Assembly (NCBI GenBank): GCA_023431385.1
Contig: JAEYWA010000202.1
Location: 1 to 26,010 of the forward strand
DNA from: Bacillota bacterium
GTDB lineage: Bacteria; Bacillota; Clostridia; Acetivibrionales; DSM-1351
Direction: 5' to 3'
DNA length: 26,010 nucleotides
The first letter of the stretch is position 1. Every line of letters begins with the position of its first letter. Positions 1 through 7,591 of the stretch are shown here, piece after piece. Made by a program: the position numbers and the translations under genes. The notes beneath the pieces were generated by a model, which saw nothing but the letters and a program-made list of their open reading frames with translations, was not told the DNA's origin and did not search any database.

Positions 1-5
1 ATAAA

Positions 6-13
6 CTCCTCCT
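6..13 (-). promoter_or_regulatory. Ribosome binding site of a gene lying beyond the left edge
   Basis: On the minus strand this reads AGGAGGAG. About seven bases separate the AGGAGG core from the window edge, which is the normal distance to a start codon, so a minus-strand gene very probably begins just outside the window. Its identity cannot be told. Confidence 0.6.
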
Positions 14-61
14 GATTAACATTTATTATTTTAATAAATTTAAATAATTGCAAGATGACAA

Positions 62-90
62 ATTATAAAAATCATTTTATCACATATCTA
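62..90 (-). promoter_or_regulatory. Candidate sigma-A promoter for the gene beyond the left edge
   Basis: The minus strand shows TAGATA, a 17-base spacer and a consensus TATAAT. It lies downstream of the icd terminator and would give a leader of about 55 bases before the ribosome binding site at the window edge. The -35 box matches consensus in only four of six positions and the region is very AT-rich, so the call is moderate. Confidence 0.4.
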
Positions 91-144
91 TCTATAAATA
101 AAACACCAATAAGCAAATAAAAGTACAATTACTAATATTAGTCT

Positions 145-198
145 GAAAAAATAAACACCGGTAAAATCAATAAATATGATCTTACCAGCGTTTATGAT
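145..198 (-). terminator. Rho-independent terminator after icd
   Basis: Positions 151-168 and 178-195 pair as an 18-bp stem in the minus-strand RNA once G-U pairs are counted (the plus-strand version has mismatches), with a loop of about nine bases, followed by a run of six U. The strand asymmetry of the wobble pairs and the U run both indicate that it ends leftward transcription from icd. Confidence 0.8.
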
Positions 199-267
199 TT
201 TAAGAATATTCAATACTCCAACAAAAGCATATCATTTTATAAAGCAATTATAAGCCAATAAGTAACA

Positions 268-1473
268 TTACATTGCATCAAAGGTCTTTTTTACTTCCTT
301 GAGGAAATCCTCTGTATTAACCGTCTTTATTTCCTTTAGTTCTGAAAGTAACGCAAGATCCTTAGTCATTACTCCATTTTCAATTGTCTGTAAGGAAGCC
401 TTATCCATCTTATCAGCAAACTCTATCAGTTCTTGTATGCCATCCAGTTCTCCTCTTTTCCGCAATGCGCCGGTCCAGGCGAACAATGTTGCCATGGAAT
501 TTGTGGAGGTTTCCTGTCCCTTCAGGTGCTGGTAGTAATGGCGCTGTACAGTTCCATGAGCTGCTTCATATTCAAAGTAGCCTTCAGGTGAAACCAATAT
601 TGAAGTCATCATTGCGAGGCTTCCGAATGCAGTTGCAACCATATCGGACATAACGTCCCCATCATAGTTTTTGCAGGCCCAGATAAATCCACCCTCGGAA
701 CGTACAACGCGGGCAACCGCATCATCAATAAGAGTGTAGAAATATTCTATACCTGCTGCCTTAAACTTGTCGTCATATTCCTTCTCATATATTTCCTGGA
801 AGATATCCTTGAAGGTATGGTCATATTTCTTTGAAATGGTATCCTTGGTTGCAAACCAGATGTCCTGCTTCTGATCTAATGCATAGTTAAAGCAGGATCT
901 TGCGAAGCTTTCAATGGACTTGTCTATATTGTGCATTCCAAGAATGACTCCTGCTCCATCAAAATCGTGTATAGTTTGTCTGGTTACTTCACCCTTTTCA
1001 TTTGTAAATACCAGCTCAGCTTTTCCTGCTCCGGGTACACGGTATTCCACATCTCTGTAAACATCGCCGTATGCATGTCTTGCAATGGTTATTGGCTTAA
1101 CCCAAGTCTTAACAAAGGGTTTGATACTGTTCAGAAGTATAGGTGCGCGAAAAACAGTTCCGTCAAGAATTGCTCTTATAGTTCCATTCGGGCTCTTCCA
1201 CATTTCAGTAAGGTTATATTCCTTAACTCTTTCTGCATTTGGTGTAATAGTAGCACATTTTACTGCAACTCCATATTTCTTTGTAGCAATTGCAGAATCA
1301 ATGGTTACCTGGTCACCTGTCTTTTCTCTGTACTCCAGACCCAAGTCATAATACTCTGTCTTGAGATCAATATAAGGCAGTAATAAAATGTCCTTTATCA
1401 TTTGCCAGATTACTCTGGTCATTTCGTCTCCATCCATTTCAACCAGAGGAGTCTTCATAATAATTTTAGCCAT
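268..1473 (-). CDS. icd: NADP-dependent isocitrate dehydrogenase, type II (homodimeric)
   Basis: Oxidatively decarboxylates isocitrate to 2-oxoglutarate in the cytosol, supplying glutamate synthesis and NADPH in an anaerobe. The 401-residue protein aligns by eye with the eukaryote-like type II family, not the E. coli type. Substrate residues S94, N96, R100, R109 and R132 are present, as are metal-binding aspartates near 250, 273 and 277 within IWACKNYDGDVMSD. The R311-H312 pair after EAAHGTV is the hallmark of NADP preference. The ATG at 1473 is chosen because AAAGGAG lies seven bases upstream; the reading frame is open for 25 more codons, but the predicted promoter -10 (1554-1559) leaves the far upstream ATG at 1548 almost no leader. 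It has its own promoter and terminator, so it is monocistronic and unrelated to the catabolic operon upstream. Confidence 0.95.
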   Translation of the reverse strand: MAKIIMKTPLVEMDGDEMTRVIWQMIKDILLLPYIDLKTEYYDLGLEYREKTGDQVTIDSAIATKKYGVAVKCATITPNAERVKEYNLTEMWKSPNGTIRAILDGTVFRAPILLNSIKPFVKTWVKPITIARHAYGDVYRDVEYRVPGAGKAELVFTNEKGEVTRQTIHDFDGAGVILGMHNIDKSIESFARSCFNYALDQKQDIWFATKDTISKKYDHTFKDIFQEIYEKEYDDKFKAAGIEYFYTLIDDAVARVVRSEGGFIWACKNYDGDVMSDMVATAFGSLAMMTSILVSPEGYFEYEAAHGTVQRHYYQHLKGQETSTNSMATLFAWTGALRKRGELDGIQELIEFADKMDKASLQTIENGVMTKDLALLSELKEIKTVNTEDFLKEVKKTFDAM

Positions 1474-1553
1474 ACACATGCTCCTTTTAGTAAATAATTT
1501 ATTTTGTATTACTTCTAAATCTTTATTGTTATATTTTTCACACTTCATTCACT

Positions 1554-1583
1554 AATATAGCATATTAAAGGGCTGAATGTAAA
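1554..1583 (-). promoter_or_regulatory. Promoter of icd
   Basis: Minus strand: TTTACA, an 18-base spacer and TATATT preceded by TGC (extended -10). Transcription would start near 1547, giving a leader of roughly 75 bases. The -10 lies in the motif TATATTAGTGAA, which recurs at 13143-13154. Confidence 0.6.
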
Positions 1584-1645
1584 TGGCACAGATTAAAGTT
1601 ATGCAATACAATGTATTCCTTGTTGATAATTATGATATTGTGAAC

Positions 1646-1682
1646 AATAAAACCCATAAAATTTGCGAATAAAACCTATAAA
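1646..1682. repeat. Pair of direct repeats upstream of the icd promoter
   Basis: AATAAAACCCATAAA (1646-1660) and AATAAAACCTATAAA (1668-1682) differ at one base and start 22 bp apart, about two helical turns; each is followed closely by GCGAA. They sit about 65 bp upstream of the icd -35 box. This is the only notable content of the 384-bp stretch between icd and the next gene apart from the icd promoter and the hairpin at 1777-1820. Possibly a regulator-binding pair. Confidence 0.4.
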
Positions 1683-1776
1683 TAGCGAAACTGTATCATA
1701 ATATATTCATGAAGGACTGGAAGCAGTATTGAAGATTATATTTTAAAACAATAACTCCGTTTATAGCAACATAAAG

Positions 1777-1820
1777 GCAACCCCAAGTCTCTCTCAAATA
1801 TGTCAGTGACTTGGGGTTGC
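1777..1820 (-). terminator. Terminator hairpin closing the catabolic operon
   Basis: Perfect 13-bp inverted repeat (GCAACCCCAAGTC at 1777-1789, GACTTGGGGTTGC at 1808-1820) with an 18-base loop, about 40 bp after the stop codon of the second 2-hydroxyacid dehydrogenase. The following minus-strand sequence is only weakly U-rich (CCTTTATG), so it may act as an inefficient terminator or as a 3'-end stabiliser. Confidence 0.7.
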
Positions 1821-1857
1821 TCAATAATTTATTAAAATGAATTACTTTACGAGTCAG

Positions 1858-2817
1858 TCACTTATTCAGCCAGTTTATTGGCTCCCTGCCGTTCATAACA
1901 TCCAATATAGCCTGGGCTGTGGCCAATCCAACCGCTTCATATGTTTCATAGGTCTCAGCTGCACTATGAGGAAGACATACAACATTATCAAGTTCAAAAA
2001 GGGGATTGCCTGCTGTAGTAGGCTCAACTTCATAGACATCAATCCCAGCACCCGAAATCTTTCGTGACTTAAGTGCACTATATAGAGCCTTTTCATCAAT
2101 TACAGGCCCCCTTGCAACATTAACAATAACAGCGGAATCCTTCATAAGATCAAATTCCTTCTCACCAAAGAGTTTGGTAGTTTCAGGCGTACAAGGAACA
2201 TGTAAAGTGATGATGTCGCTCTGCCTTATAATTGTATCCAGGTCAGTCATAGTAACTCCTAATTTTTTTGCAGCATTAAAGTCTGGATAAACATCATATG
2301 CATATATATCTGCTTCAAATGCAGCGAGAAGTTTGGCCGTATATTGGGCAATAGCGCCAAAGCCCACCAGTCCTACTTTTTTACCTCGTATAGTATTTCC
2401 GACAAACCTCTCCCATTTTCCTGCACGGGTCGACTTGTCCAGGTTGATAAGGTTTCTCATGACCGCCAGTATCAACCCTACGGTACATTCCGCAACTGAA
2501 TCACTATTAATAGCCCTTGCGTTCATCACCTTTATTCCATACTTTTTTGCCGCCTCAAGATCAATATTATCAACTCCGATCCCAAAGCGTCCTATTACCT
2601 TCAAATTTTTAGCATGTTTGAAAACTTCTTCGTTCCAGGTATCTACACCGGCAACTACTCCACATATATCTTCTACTCTGTCTTTAAGCTCTTCGAAAGA
2701 CAGAGGTCTTCCAAAAGTATTCTCGATTACTTCAAAGCCTTCCTTCTCAAGAAGCGCTTTTGCTCCGGCGCAAAGTCTGGAATAATTTGTTGCGGTGACA
2801 AGTACTTTTTTCTTCAT
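1858..2817 (-). CDS. D-isomer-specific 2-hydroxyacid dehydrogenase (SerA/GhrB-like), copy 1
   Basis: NAD(P)-dependent reduction of a 2-keto acid or oxidation of a D-2-hydroxyacid. The 319-residue protein has the family fold without the C-terminal ACT domain of true serine-pathway PGDH: Rossmann motif GFGAIA (152-157), a likely NAD-selecting Asp at 175, and catalytic R236 (VARGP), E265 (EVEP) and H284 (LPHSAAET). The ATG at 2817 is preferred because GGAGG lies eight bases upstream; an ATG 15 bases earlier overlaps that site. It is the last gene of the ten-gene run, 40 bp after the IlvD-like gene. A paralogue is encoded at 10941-11897. The context suggests a sugar-acid substrate such as a 2-ketoaldonate or hydroxypyruvate; a biosynthetic 3-phosphoglycerate role cannot be excluded. 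Confidence 0.85.
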   Translation of the reverse strand: MKKKVLVTATNYSRLCAGAKALLEKEGFEVIENTFGRPLSFEELKDRVEDICGVVAGVDTWNEEVFKHAKNLKVIGRFGIGVDNIDLEAAKKYGIKVMNARAINSDSVAECTVGLILAVMRNLINLDKSTRAGKWERFVGNTIRGKKVGLVGFGAIAQYTAKLLAAFEADIYAYDVYPDFNAAKKLGVTMTDLDTIIRQSDIITLHVPCTPETTKLFGEKEFDLMKDSAVIVNVARGPVIDEKALYSALKSRKISGAGIDVYEVEPTTAGNPLFELDNVVCLPHSAAETYETYEAVGLATAQAILDVMNGREPINWLNK

Positions 2818-2857
2818 GATATCAGCCTCCATGTAAATATCAATGTAATGTGCGAGT

Positions 2858-4540
2858 TTATTCCCTGTTTTTTATGATTGCACCCTTATCCGCCGATTCT
2901 GCCAGCCTTGCATAAACATTCAGATATCCTGACGGAATTTTTTTCTGAGGTTTTTTTATATTGGATAACCGTCTTTCAATCTCTTCTTGCGGTACATCAA
3001 GTGTTATTTTTCCATTCGGTATATCTATATATATGGTATCTCCGTCACATACGGCAGCTATAGGCCCATTTTCAGAAGCTTCGGGGGATATGTGCCCCAC
3101 AAAGCAGCCGTTATTTGTTCCTGAAAAGCGTCCATCCGTAATAACTGCTGTTGATAATGCCAGATTTTGTCCATAAAGCATTTTCATTACTCTCACCATT
3201 TCACGCATACCGGGGCCGCCCTTTGGTCCTTCATACCGAATGACCACAACCATTCCGGGCAGTATCTTTTTGTTGGAAATAGCCTCTGTTGCCTCTTCCT
3301 CGGAATTGAAACATATGGCCATACCCTTGAAAACCTGCATGCTTTTATCGATAGCCGTGGGCTTTGTTACAGCACCTGCGGGTGCAAGATTACCCTTCAA
3401 TACCGCAAGACTTCCCCACGGATGCCATGGATTGGACATGGAATGTATTATATCATTCTCCACCTCAGGAACACTATCCAATATTTCTCTCCAGGTATTT
3501 CCGGTACATGTCATTGCATCCAGATCAATCAGCGGCGATAAATTTTTCATTACTGCAACAACTCCCCCTGAATTATAGAAGTCGGGGACATTTTCAGATC
3601 CGGCCGGATATATCCTGGCAAGGTGCGGTGTAGTTCTTGATATACCGTCAATTGTGTCCATAGTTATATCGCAGTGGGCTTCATAGGCTATTGCTGGAAT
3701 ATGCAGTGCAAGATTTGTTGAACCTCCGATTGCCATTCCCAGCTTTATCGCATTTTTTAATCCTTTTAGATTAATAATTTTTCTTGCTGTTAGATTCTCA
3801 TGATACATCCTCACAATTGTCCGTCCGGACTCCTGGGCAGCTCTCAGCCGTTGGGAATATACCGCAGGAATGGAGGATGTACCGGGAAGACACATCCCAA
3901 TCGCTTCTGTAAAAGCTCCCATTGTATTTGCAGTACCCAAAAACGAACACGAACCGCAGGTTTGCATGCAGTTATCCTCAAGCTTGTCAAATGTATCTTG
4001 AGTTATTAGATTTTTCTGCAGCATTCCCAAAGCCTCCGATATACTGGAGTTATCAGCCGAGCGGCCGTCAAACTCTATACCGCCAAGGGAAGGTCCTCCC
4101 AGAACAATAATTGCAGGTATGTCAAGCCTTGCTGCAGCCATAAGCAGGCCGGGTACAATCTTATCACATGAGCCAAGTAGAACAATGGCATCAAGCCTGT
4201 TCACCTGAACCATTATTTCAATTTCATTTGCAATAATGTCCCTGGCGGGCAGGCAATAATGCATACCTTCATTTCCAACCCCCATTCCGTCACAGGGTCC
4301 TATGATCCCAAACTCAACTGGTGTTCCTCCTGACTGGAGTATGCCCTGCTTGACATATTCAGAAACAGTATTTAGATTATAGTGTCCGGGAGTAGCACGG
4401 TTCCAGGAATTTGCAATTCCAATCAGAGGATTTTCAAGATCATAATCACTATATCCCATTGCTTTGTAAAGAGACCTGATATGCGACCATAAAGGACGTT
4501 TTAGAACTTCTCTACTGCGCATCTTTTTATTATTCTCCAT
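2858..4540 (-). CDS. IlvD/Edd-family dehydratase, probably a sugar-acid (aldonate) dehydratase
   Basis: Fe-S cluster enzyme that removes water from a 2,3-dihydroxy acid to give a 2-keto(-3-deoxy) acid. The 560-residue protein carries GSCDKIVPG (C125, with the metal-binding Lys at 127), TCGSCSFLGTANTMG (C195/C198) and the C-terminal GRFSG with the catalytic Ser. The position where many [2Fe-2S] members have a Cys (TPCN) is PGH here (G52), as in E. coli IlvD, so the cluster type is uncertain. The ATG at 4540 follows AGAGGT at a short distance; the frame is open 15 codons further up, which would overlap the preceding gene. No ilvB/C/A genes are nearby, and the neighbours are a sugar transporter, dehydrogenases and an aldolase, so catabolic aldonate dehydration is inferred over branched-chain amino acid synthesis, which remains an alternative. 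Confidence 0.85.
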   Translation of the reverse strand: MENNKKMRSREVLKRPLWSHIRSLYKAMGYSDYDLENPLIGIANSWNRATPGHYNLNTVSEYVKQGILQSGGTPVEFGIIGPCDGMGVGNEGMHYCLPARDIIANEIEIMVQVNRLDAIVLLGSCDKIVPGLLMAAARLDIPAIIVLGGPSLGGIEFDGRSADNSSISEALGMLQKNLITQDTFDKLEDNCMQTCGSCSFLGTANTMGAFTEAIGMCLPGTSSIPAVYSQRLRAAQESGRTIVRMYHENLTARKIINLKGLKNAIKLGMAIGGSTNLALHIPAIAYEAHCDITMDTIDGISRTTPHLARIYPAGSENVPDFYNSGGVVAVMKNLSPLIDLDAMTCTGNTWREILDSVPEVENDIIHSMSNPWHPWGSLAVLKGNLAPAGAVTKPTAIDKSMQVFKGMAICFNSEEEATEAISNKKILPGMVVVIRYEGPKGGPGMREMVRVMKMLYGQNLALSTAVITDGRFSGTNNGCFVGHISPEASENGPIAAVCDGDTIYIDIPNGKITLDVPQEEIERRLSNIKKPQKKIPSGYLNVYARLAESADKGAIIKNRE

Positions 4541-4577
4541 AACTACCTCTTTTTCTGTTTTATTTAAACAAAATACG

Positions 4578-5612
4578 CTATTCACAGGGCCTGATGATAA
4601 CTTTTATTTCATCGCCGCTGTAAACAGCCTCAAAAGCATTTTGAGTTTTTTCCAAAGGAAATCGATTAGTAATTATTTTATCCAGCCTTATCCTTCCCTT
4701 AGACAAGTATTCAAGGGCAAGGGAGCTTTCACCGACAAAACCCGTTGAACCAATCAACTGGATTTCCTTAAAAACCAAATTAGTCAATGGGAAATTCAGA
4801 TGTGTTCCATCATACCCCAGAGCAACAATCTTTCCACCTTTTTTACAACAACTCACAGCAAAATCATAAGTATGGTCGAAACCGGCAGCATCAATTACAA
4901 CATCCGCACCTTTGCCCTGTGTATATTCATTTATACTTTCCAATGCTTTCTCTTTATTGCTCGAATCAACAAAATGACTTGCACCTATTTCTAATGCAAG
5001 AGCACTCTTTCTATTGGAGCGGCTGACTGCTATGACCTCGCCAGCACCCGCTATTCCTGCTGCCTGCAAAATAATAAGTCCTATTGCACCACAGCCGATA
5101 ACAACAACCTTGTGACCTATTTCAACATTGCCTTTACGAATAACTCTTATGGCATTGCCAACCGGATCCAGCATGGCTCCCTCATCAAACCCCACTGAAT
5201 CAGGAAGCCTTAGCAACTGCTTTCTGGAAATACATATATATTCACACATAGCTCCATGCAGGAATTTCCTTTTTGAGGATCCTATGAGCAGCATATTGTT
5301 GCAAAGATTATAAGCACCTGTTTTACAATGGCTGCATTCATTGCAATAAATCTGAGGGTTTATTGCGACTCTGTCACCTGTTCTCCACTCACCAAGCTTG
5401 TCTCCAGGCGTCTCAACAATTCCTGCAGCTTCGTGCCCCATAATGATTCCCGGCTGACGTCTGTCAATATCCCTTCCCGCAAATGGACCAATGTCAGAAC
5501 CACAGATGCCTGCAGCCATTACTTTAACCAATACCTCTCCCTTTTGAGGAACTGGCTTGTCCATGTGGACTATACTAAACTTGTATGGTTCTTTGAATAC
5601 AGCGGCTTTCAT
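4578..5612 (-). CDS. Zinc-dependent medium-chain dehydrogenase (polyol/sugar-acid dehydrogenase-like)
   Basis: Likely oxidises a secondary alcohol of a polyol or sugar acid, in the sorbitol/threonine/L-idonate 5-dehydrogenase branch of the MDR superfamily. The 344-residue protein has the catalytic zinc site C37 (GICGSD) and H60-E61 (GHE), structural zinc cysteines C90, C93, C96 and C104, and the Rossmann motif GCGAIG (173-178). The usual Glu of the LEP motif is replaced by Asp in MLDPVG (D149). GGAGG lies six bases before the ATG. It is 35 bp after the permease gene and 37 bp before the IlvD-like gene, so co-transcribed. In context it may oxidise the imported compound before dehydration; exact substrate unknown. 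Confidence 0.85.
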   Translation of the reverse strand: MKAAVFKEPYKFSIVHMDKPVPQKGEVLVKVMAAGICGSDIGPFAGRDIDRRQPGIIMGHEAAGIVETPGDKLGEWRTGDRVAINPQIYCNECSHCKTGAYNLCNNMLLIGSSKRKFLHGAMCEYICISRKQLLRLPDSVGFDEGAMLDPVGNAIRVIRKGNVEIGHKVVVIGCGAIGLIILQAAGIAGAGEVIAVSRSNRKSALALEIGASHFVDSSNKEKALESINEYTQGKGADVVIDAAGFDHTYDFAVSCCKKGGKIVALGYDGTHLNFPLTNLVFKEIQLIGSTGFVGESSLALEYLSKGRIRLDKIITNRFPLEKTQNAFEAVYSGDEIKVIIRPCE

Positions 5613-5647
5613 GTTTTTCCTCCCGGATAAAATGACAGGCCAAAAGC

Positions 5648-6478
5648 CTATCCCTTTACTGCTCCAGCGGTCAGACCTGCAATGACATATCTCTGTAAGG
5701 CAAGAGAAATAATCAAAATTGGAAGAGTGATCAGTACAGCAGCAGCCATCAAGCTTGACCAGTTTATTTCTGTATATGATACAAAGTTAAATACAGCAGT
5801 TGGTAATGTTTTTGTATCATTTGTCCCAAGAACCAATGCAAAAATAAAGTTGTTCCATGAAAAAATAAAGGCCAATATTGAAGATGTCAATATACCTGGA
5901 GTCGAAAGCGGCAGCATTATCTTAAAAAAAGTACCGACTCTCGAACATCCGTCAACCCATGCAGCCTGCTCCAATTCTTTTGGCAACTGCTCATAATAAG
6001 GGATCATTATCCAGATGATCAGTGGCAGTGAAACCAATAAGTGTGCAAGTATCAGTGCTGTATATGTTCCTGTTAAATGCAGCTTGTTGAATATAATGTA
6101 CCATGGAACCAGGAATGATATTGCCGGTATAATTCTGATAACCAGGATTATTCCCGAGAAAAAGGTCTGCTTCTCTCTCGCAATTGAGTATGAAGTAGGT
6201 AACCCAAAGATTAATGATAAAACAGTAGATACAACACCAACCAGTAAACTGTTAAATATTGGTCTTAAAAAATCATATTTGGAAAACACGTCGATGTAAG
6301 GTTGGAATGTGGGCTGAAAAATAAACATTTTATCTATATTAAGCAAATCCACCATGCTCTTAAAAGATGCAAGAACCATCCATATAAATGGGAAAGTGGC
6401 ACATATGAGTATTATAGCCAAAAGCAAATAAAAAACAATATTGCCTGTAATCTTTTTAGATTTAGCCGTTTTAGCCAT
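5648..6478 (-). CDS. Carbohydrate ABC transporter permease (MalG type)
   Basis: Inner-membrane subunit of a CUT1-type sugar importer. The 276-residue protein has about six hydrophobic segments and the cytoplasmic EAA loop that docks the ATPase, recognisable as EQAAWVDGCSRVGTFFKIML with the downstream LP. Its ATG shares one base with the TAA stop of the other permease gene (TAATG), and its ribosome binding site (GGAGGTGG) lies inside the end of that gene, so translation is coupled and the two are expected in equal amounts. No ATP-binding subunit gene is present in the window. Confidence 0.93.
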   Translation of the reverse strand: MAKTAKSKKITGNIVFYLLLAIILICATFPFIWMVLASFKSMVDLLNIDKMFIFQPTFQPYIDVFSKYDFLRPIFNSLLVGVVSTVLSLIFGLPTSYSIAREKQTFFSGIILVIRIIPAISFLVPWYIIFNKLHLTGTYTALILAHLLVSLPLIIWIMIPYYEQLPKELEQAAWVDGCSRVGTFFKIMLPLSTPGILTSSILAFIFSWNNFIFALVLGTNDTKTLPTAVFNFVSYTEINWSSLMAAAVLITLPILIISLALQRYVIAGLTAGAVKG

Positions 6479-7359
6479 TAATAATCCACCTCCACTTTAT
6501 TTTTTAACCTAATAAAAATGGCAGCAATGGACAATACAATCACGAAGAATACTACCAGAGTAGCAGAAGCTTTACCTAATTGAAAATATTCAAATGCCTG
6601 CCTGAAAGACAAAATATTCATGGTTTCGGTGGCAAAACCGGGGCCTCCTTGCGTTGTCGCATATATGATATCAAAAGTTTTTAAAACATCTATCAGTCTT
6701 AAAAGTATAGCGGTAAAAATGGTCGGTCTTAATAGCGGGAGTGTTACTTTCCATAAGGTTTGCCACTTTGTTGCCCCATCAACCATGGCTGACTCAAACG
6801 GTTCTGTGGATAATGCTGATATTCCTGCCAGTACCACCAGCATTACCATGGGCGTCCACTGCCATATATCAACAAGCATTAGTGAAGCAAGTGCTGTATC
6901 AGGTGATCCAAGCCAGACCAGCGGTTCCAGACCTACCTTTTGCAACAAAACATTTGAAATACCTATTGTAGGCTCATAAATCAGAGTCCAGACAAGCCCT
7001 ACCGCAACAGGAGTGGCTACCATTGGCAGCAGAAAGGCTGTTTTTACCACATTCTTTCCCACCATCTCCCGGTTTAAATACAGAGCTATAGACACTCCGA
7101 GCACCACCTCAAACAATAGAGCTACTGCAGAAAAATAAAAGGTTCTGCCAACAGCCGGTAAAAATCTGTCATCTGTAAATAAACTCGTGTAATTTTCAAA
7201 ACCAATAAACTGCATTGGAACGTTATTAGACATGCTCCACTCAAAAAAGCTCAAAACCAGAGTATACCCTAATGGAAAAAGTATCATGGCAAGAACGAAT
7301 ATTATTGTTGGCAGCGTAAAAATATATTTAAGATTTTTATCAATCCATTTCAATATCAT
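6478..7359 (-). CDS. Carbohydrate ABC transporter permease (MalF type)
   Basis: Partner permease of the MalG-type subunit, 293 residues with about six membrane segments, the first near residues 12-38. The EAA loop is recognisable as ESAMVDGATKWQTLWKVTLP. The frame is open 42 codons further upstream, but that extension starts with a TTG lacking a ribosome binding site and does not resemble the family. The ATG at 7359 has GGAGA eight bases upstream and begins directly before the first membrane segment. The initiation region resembles those of the genes at 1858-2817 and 11927-12823. The distance of 232 bp to the preceding binding-protein gene, with a hairpin between, suggests lower expression than the binding protein. 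Confidence 0.92.
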   Translation of the reverse strand: MILKWIDKNLKYIFTLPTIIFVLAMILFPLGYTLVLSFFEWSMSNNVPMQFIGFENYTSLFTDDRFLPAVGRTFYFSAVALLFEVVLGVSIALYLNREMVGKNVVKTAFLLPMVATPVAVGLVWTLIYEPTIGISNVLLQKVGLEPLVWLGSPDTALASLMLVDIWQWTPMVMLVVLAGISALSTEPFESAMVDGATKWQTLWKVTLPLLRPTIFTAILLRLIDVLKTFDIIYATTQGGPGFATETMNILSFRQAFEYFQLGKASATLVVFFVIVLSIAAIFIRLKNKVEVDY

Positions 7360-7519
7360 TATATCAGTCTCCATTCTGCTGCTGTACAGCAACGTAAAAA
7401 TAATAAAAAAGTTGCTTGCAGGCTCTGCGGAGCTAAAGAACATTGCTGTATGCTCTAAATGTTTGCTTCGCTTTTTTAAATCCAACTGCTAACTATTACT
7501 TTGAAATTATTAGTGAAAT

Positions 7520-7562
7520 TTTGGGGTAGTAGCTGATTTTATTTTGCAGTTACTACCCCAAA
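7520..7562 (-). terminator. Intercistronic hairpin between binding-protein and permease genes
   Basis: TTTGGGGTAGTAGCTG (7520-7535) and CAGTTACTACCCCAAA (7547-7562) form a 16-bp stem with one mismatch in the minus-strand RNA and an 11-base loop. The sequence after it has no good U run, so it is more likely an RNA-stabilising or attenuating hairpin at the 3' end of the binding-protein message than a full terminator. This arrangement is common where the binding protein is made in excess over the permeases. Confidence 0.65.
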
Positions 7563-7591
7563 TTGATTAATTATAAATAGGAGCTGCTGAA

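Noticed and set aside
1474..1548. N-terminal extension of isocitrate dehydrogenase by 25 residues
   Set aside because: The predicted promoter leaves almost no leader for the upstream ATG, and the ATG at 1473 has a well-placed ribosome binding site and gives residue numbering matching the family.
1858..2817. Naming the two hydroxyacid dehydrogenases serA
   Set aside because: Both lack the C-terminal regulatory domain of most SerA proteins and neither sits by serC; family-level naming is all the sequence supports.
2858..4540. Reading the dehydratase as part of a branched-chain amino acid operon
   Set aside because: No ilvB, ilvN, ilvC, leu or ilvA genes are nearby; all neighbours are transport and sugar-acid type enzymes. 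Kept as an alternative only.
7380..7391. Perfect 12-bp palindrome TGCTGTACAGCA just before the permease start
   Set aside because: No loop for an RNA hairpin, and a single isolated copy inside an operon gives no reason to call an operator.
7360..7485. N-terminal extension of the MalF-type permease by 42 residues
   Set aside because: It would start at a TTG without a ribosome binding site, does not look like the family, and a good site precedes the ATG at 7359.
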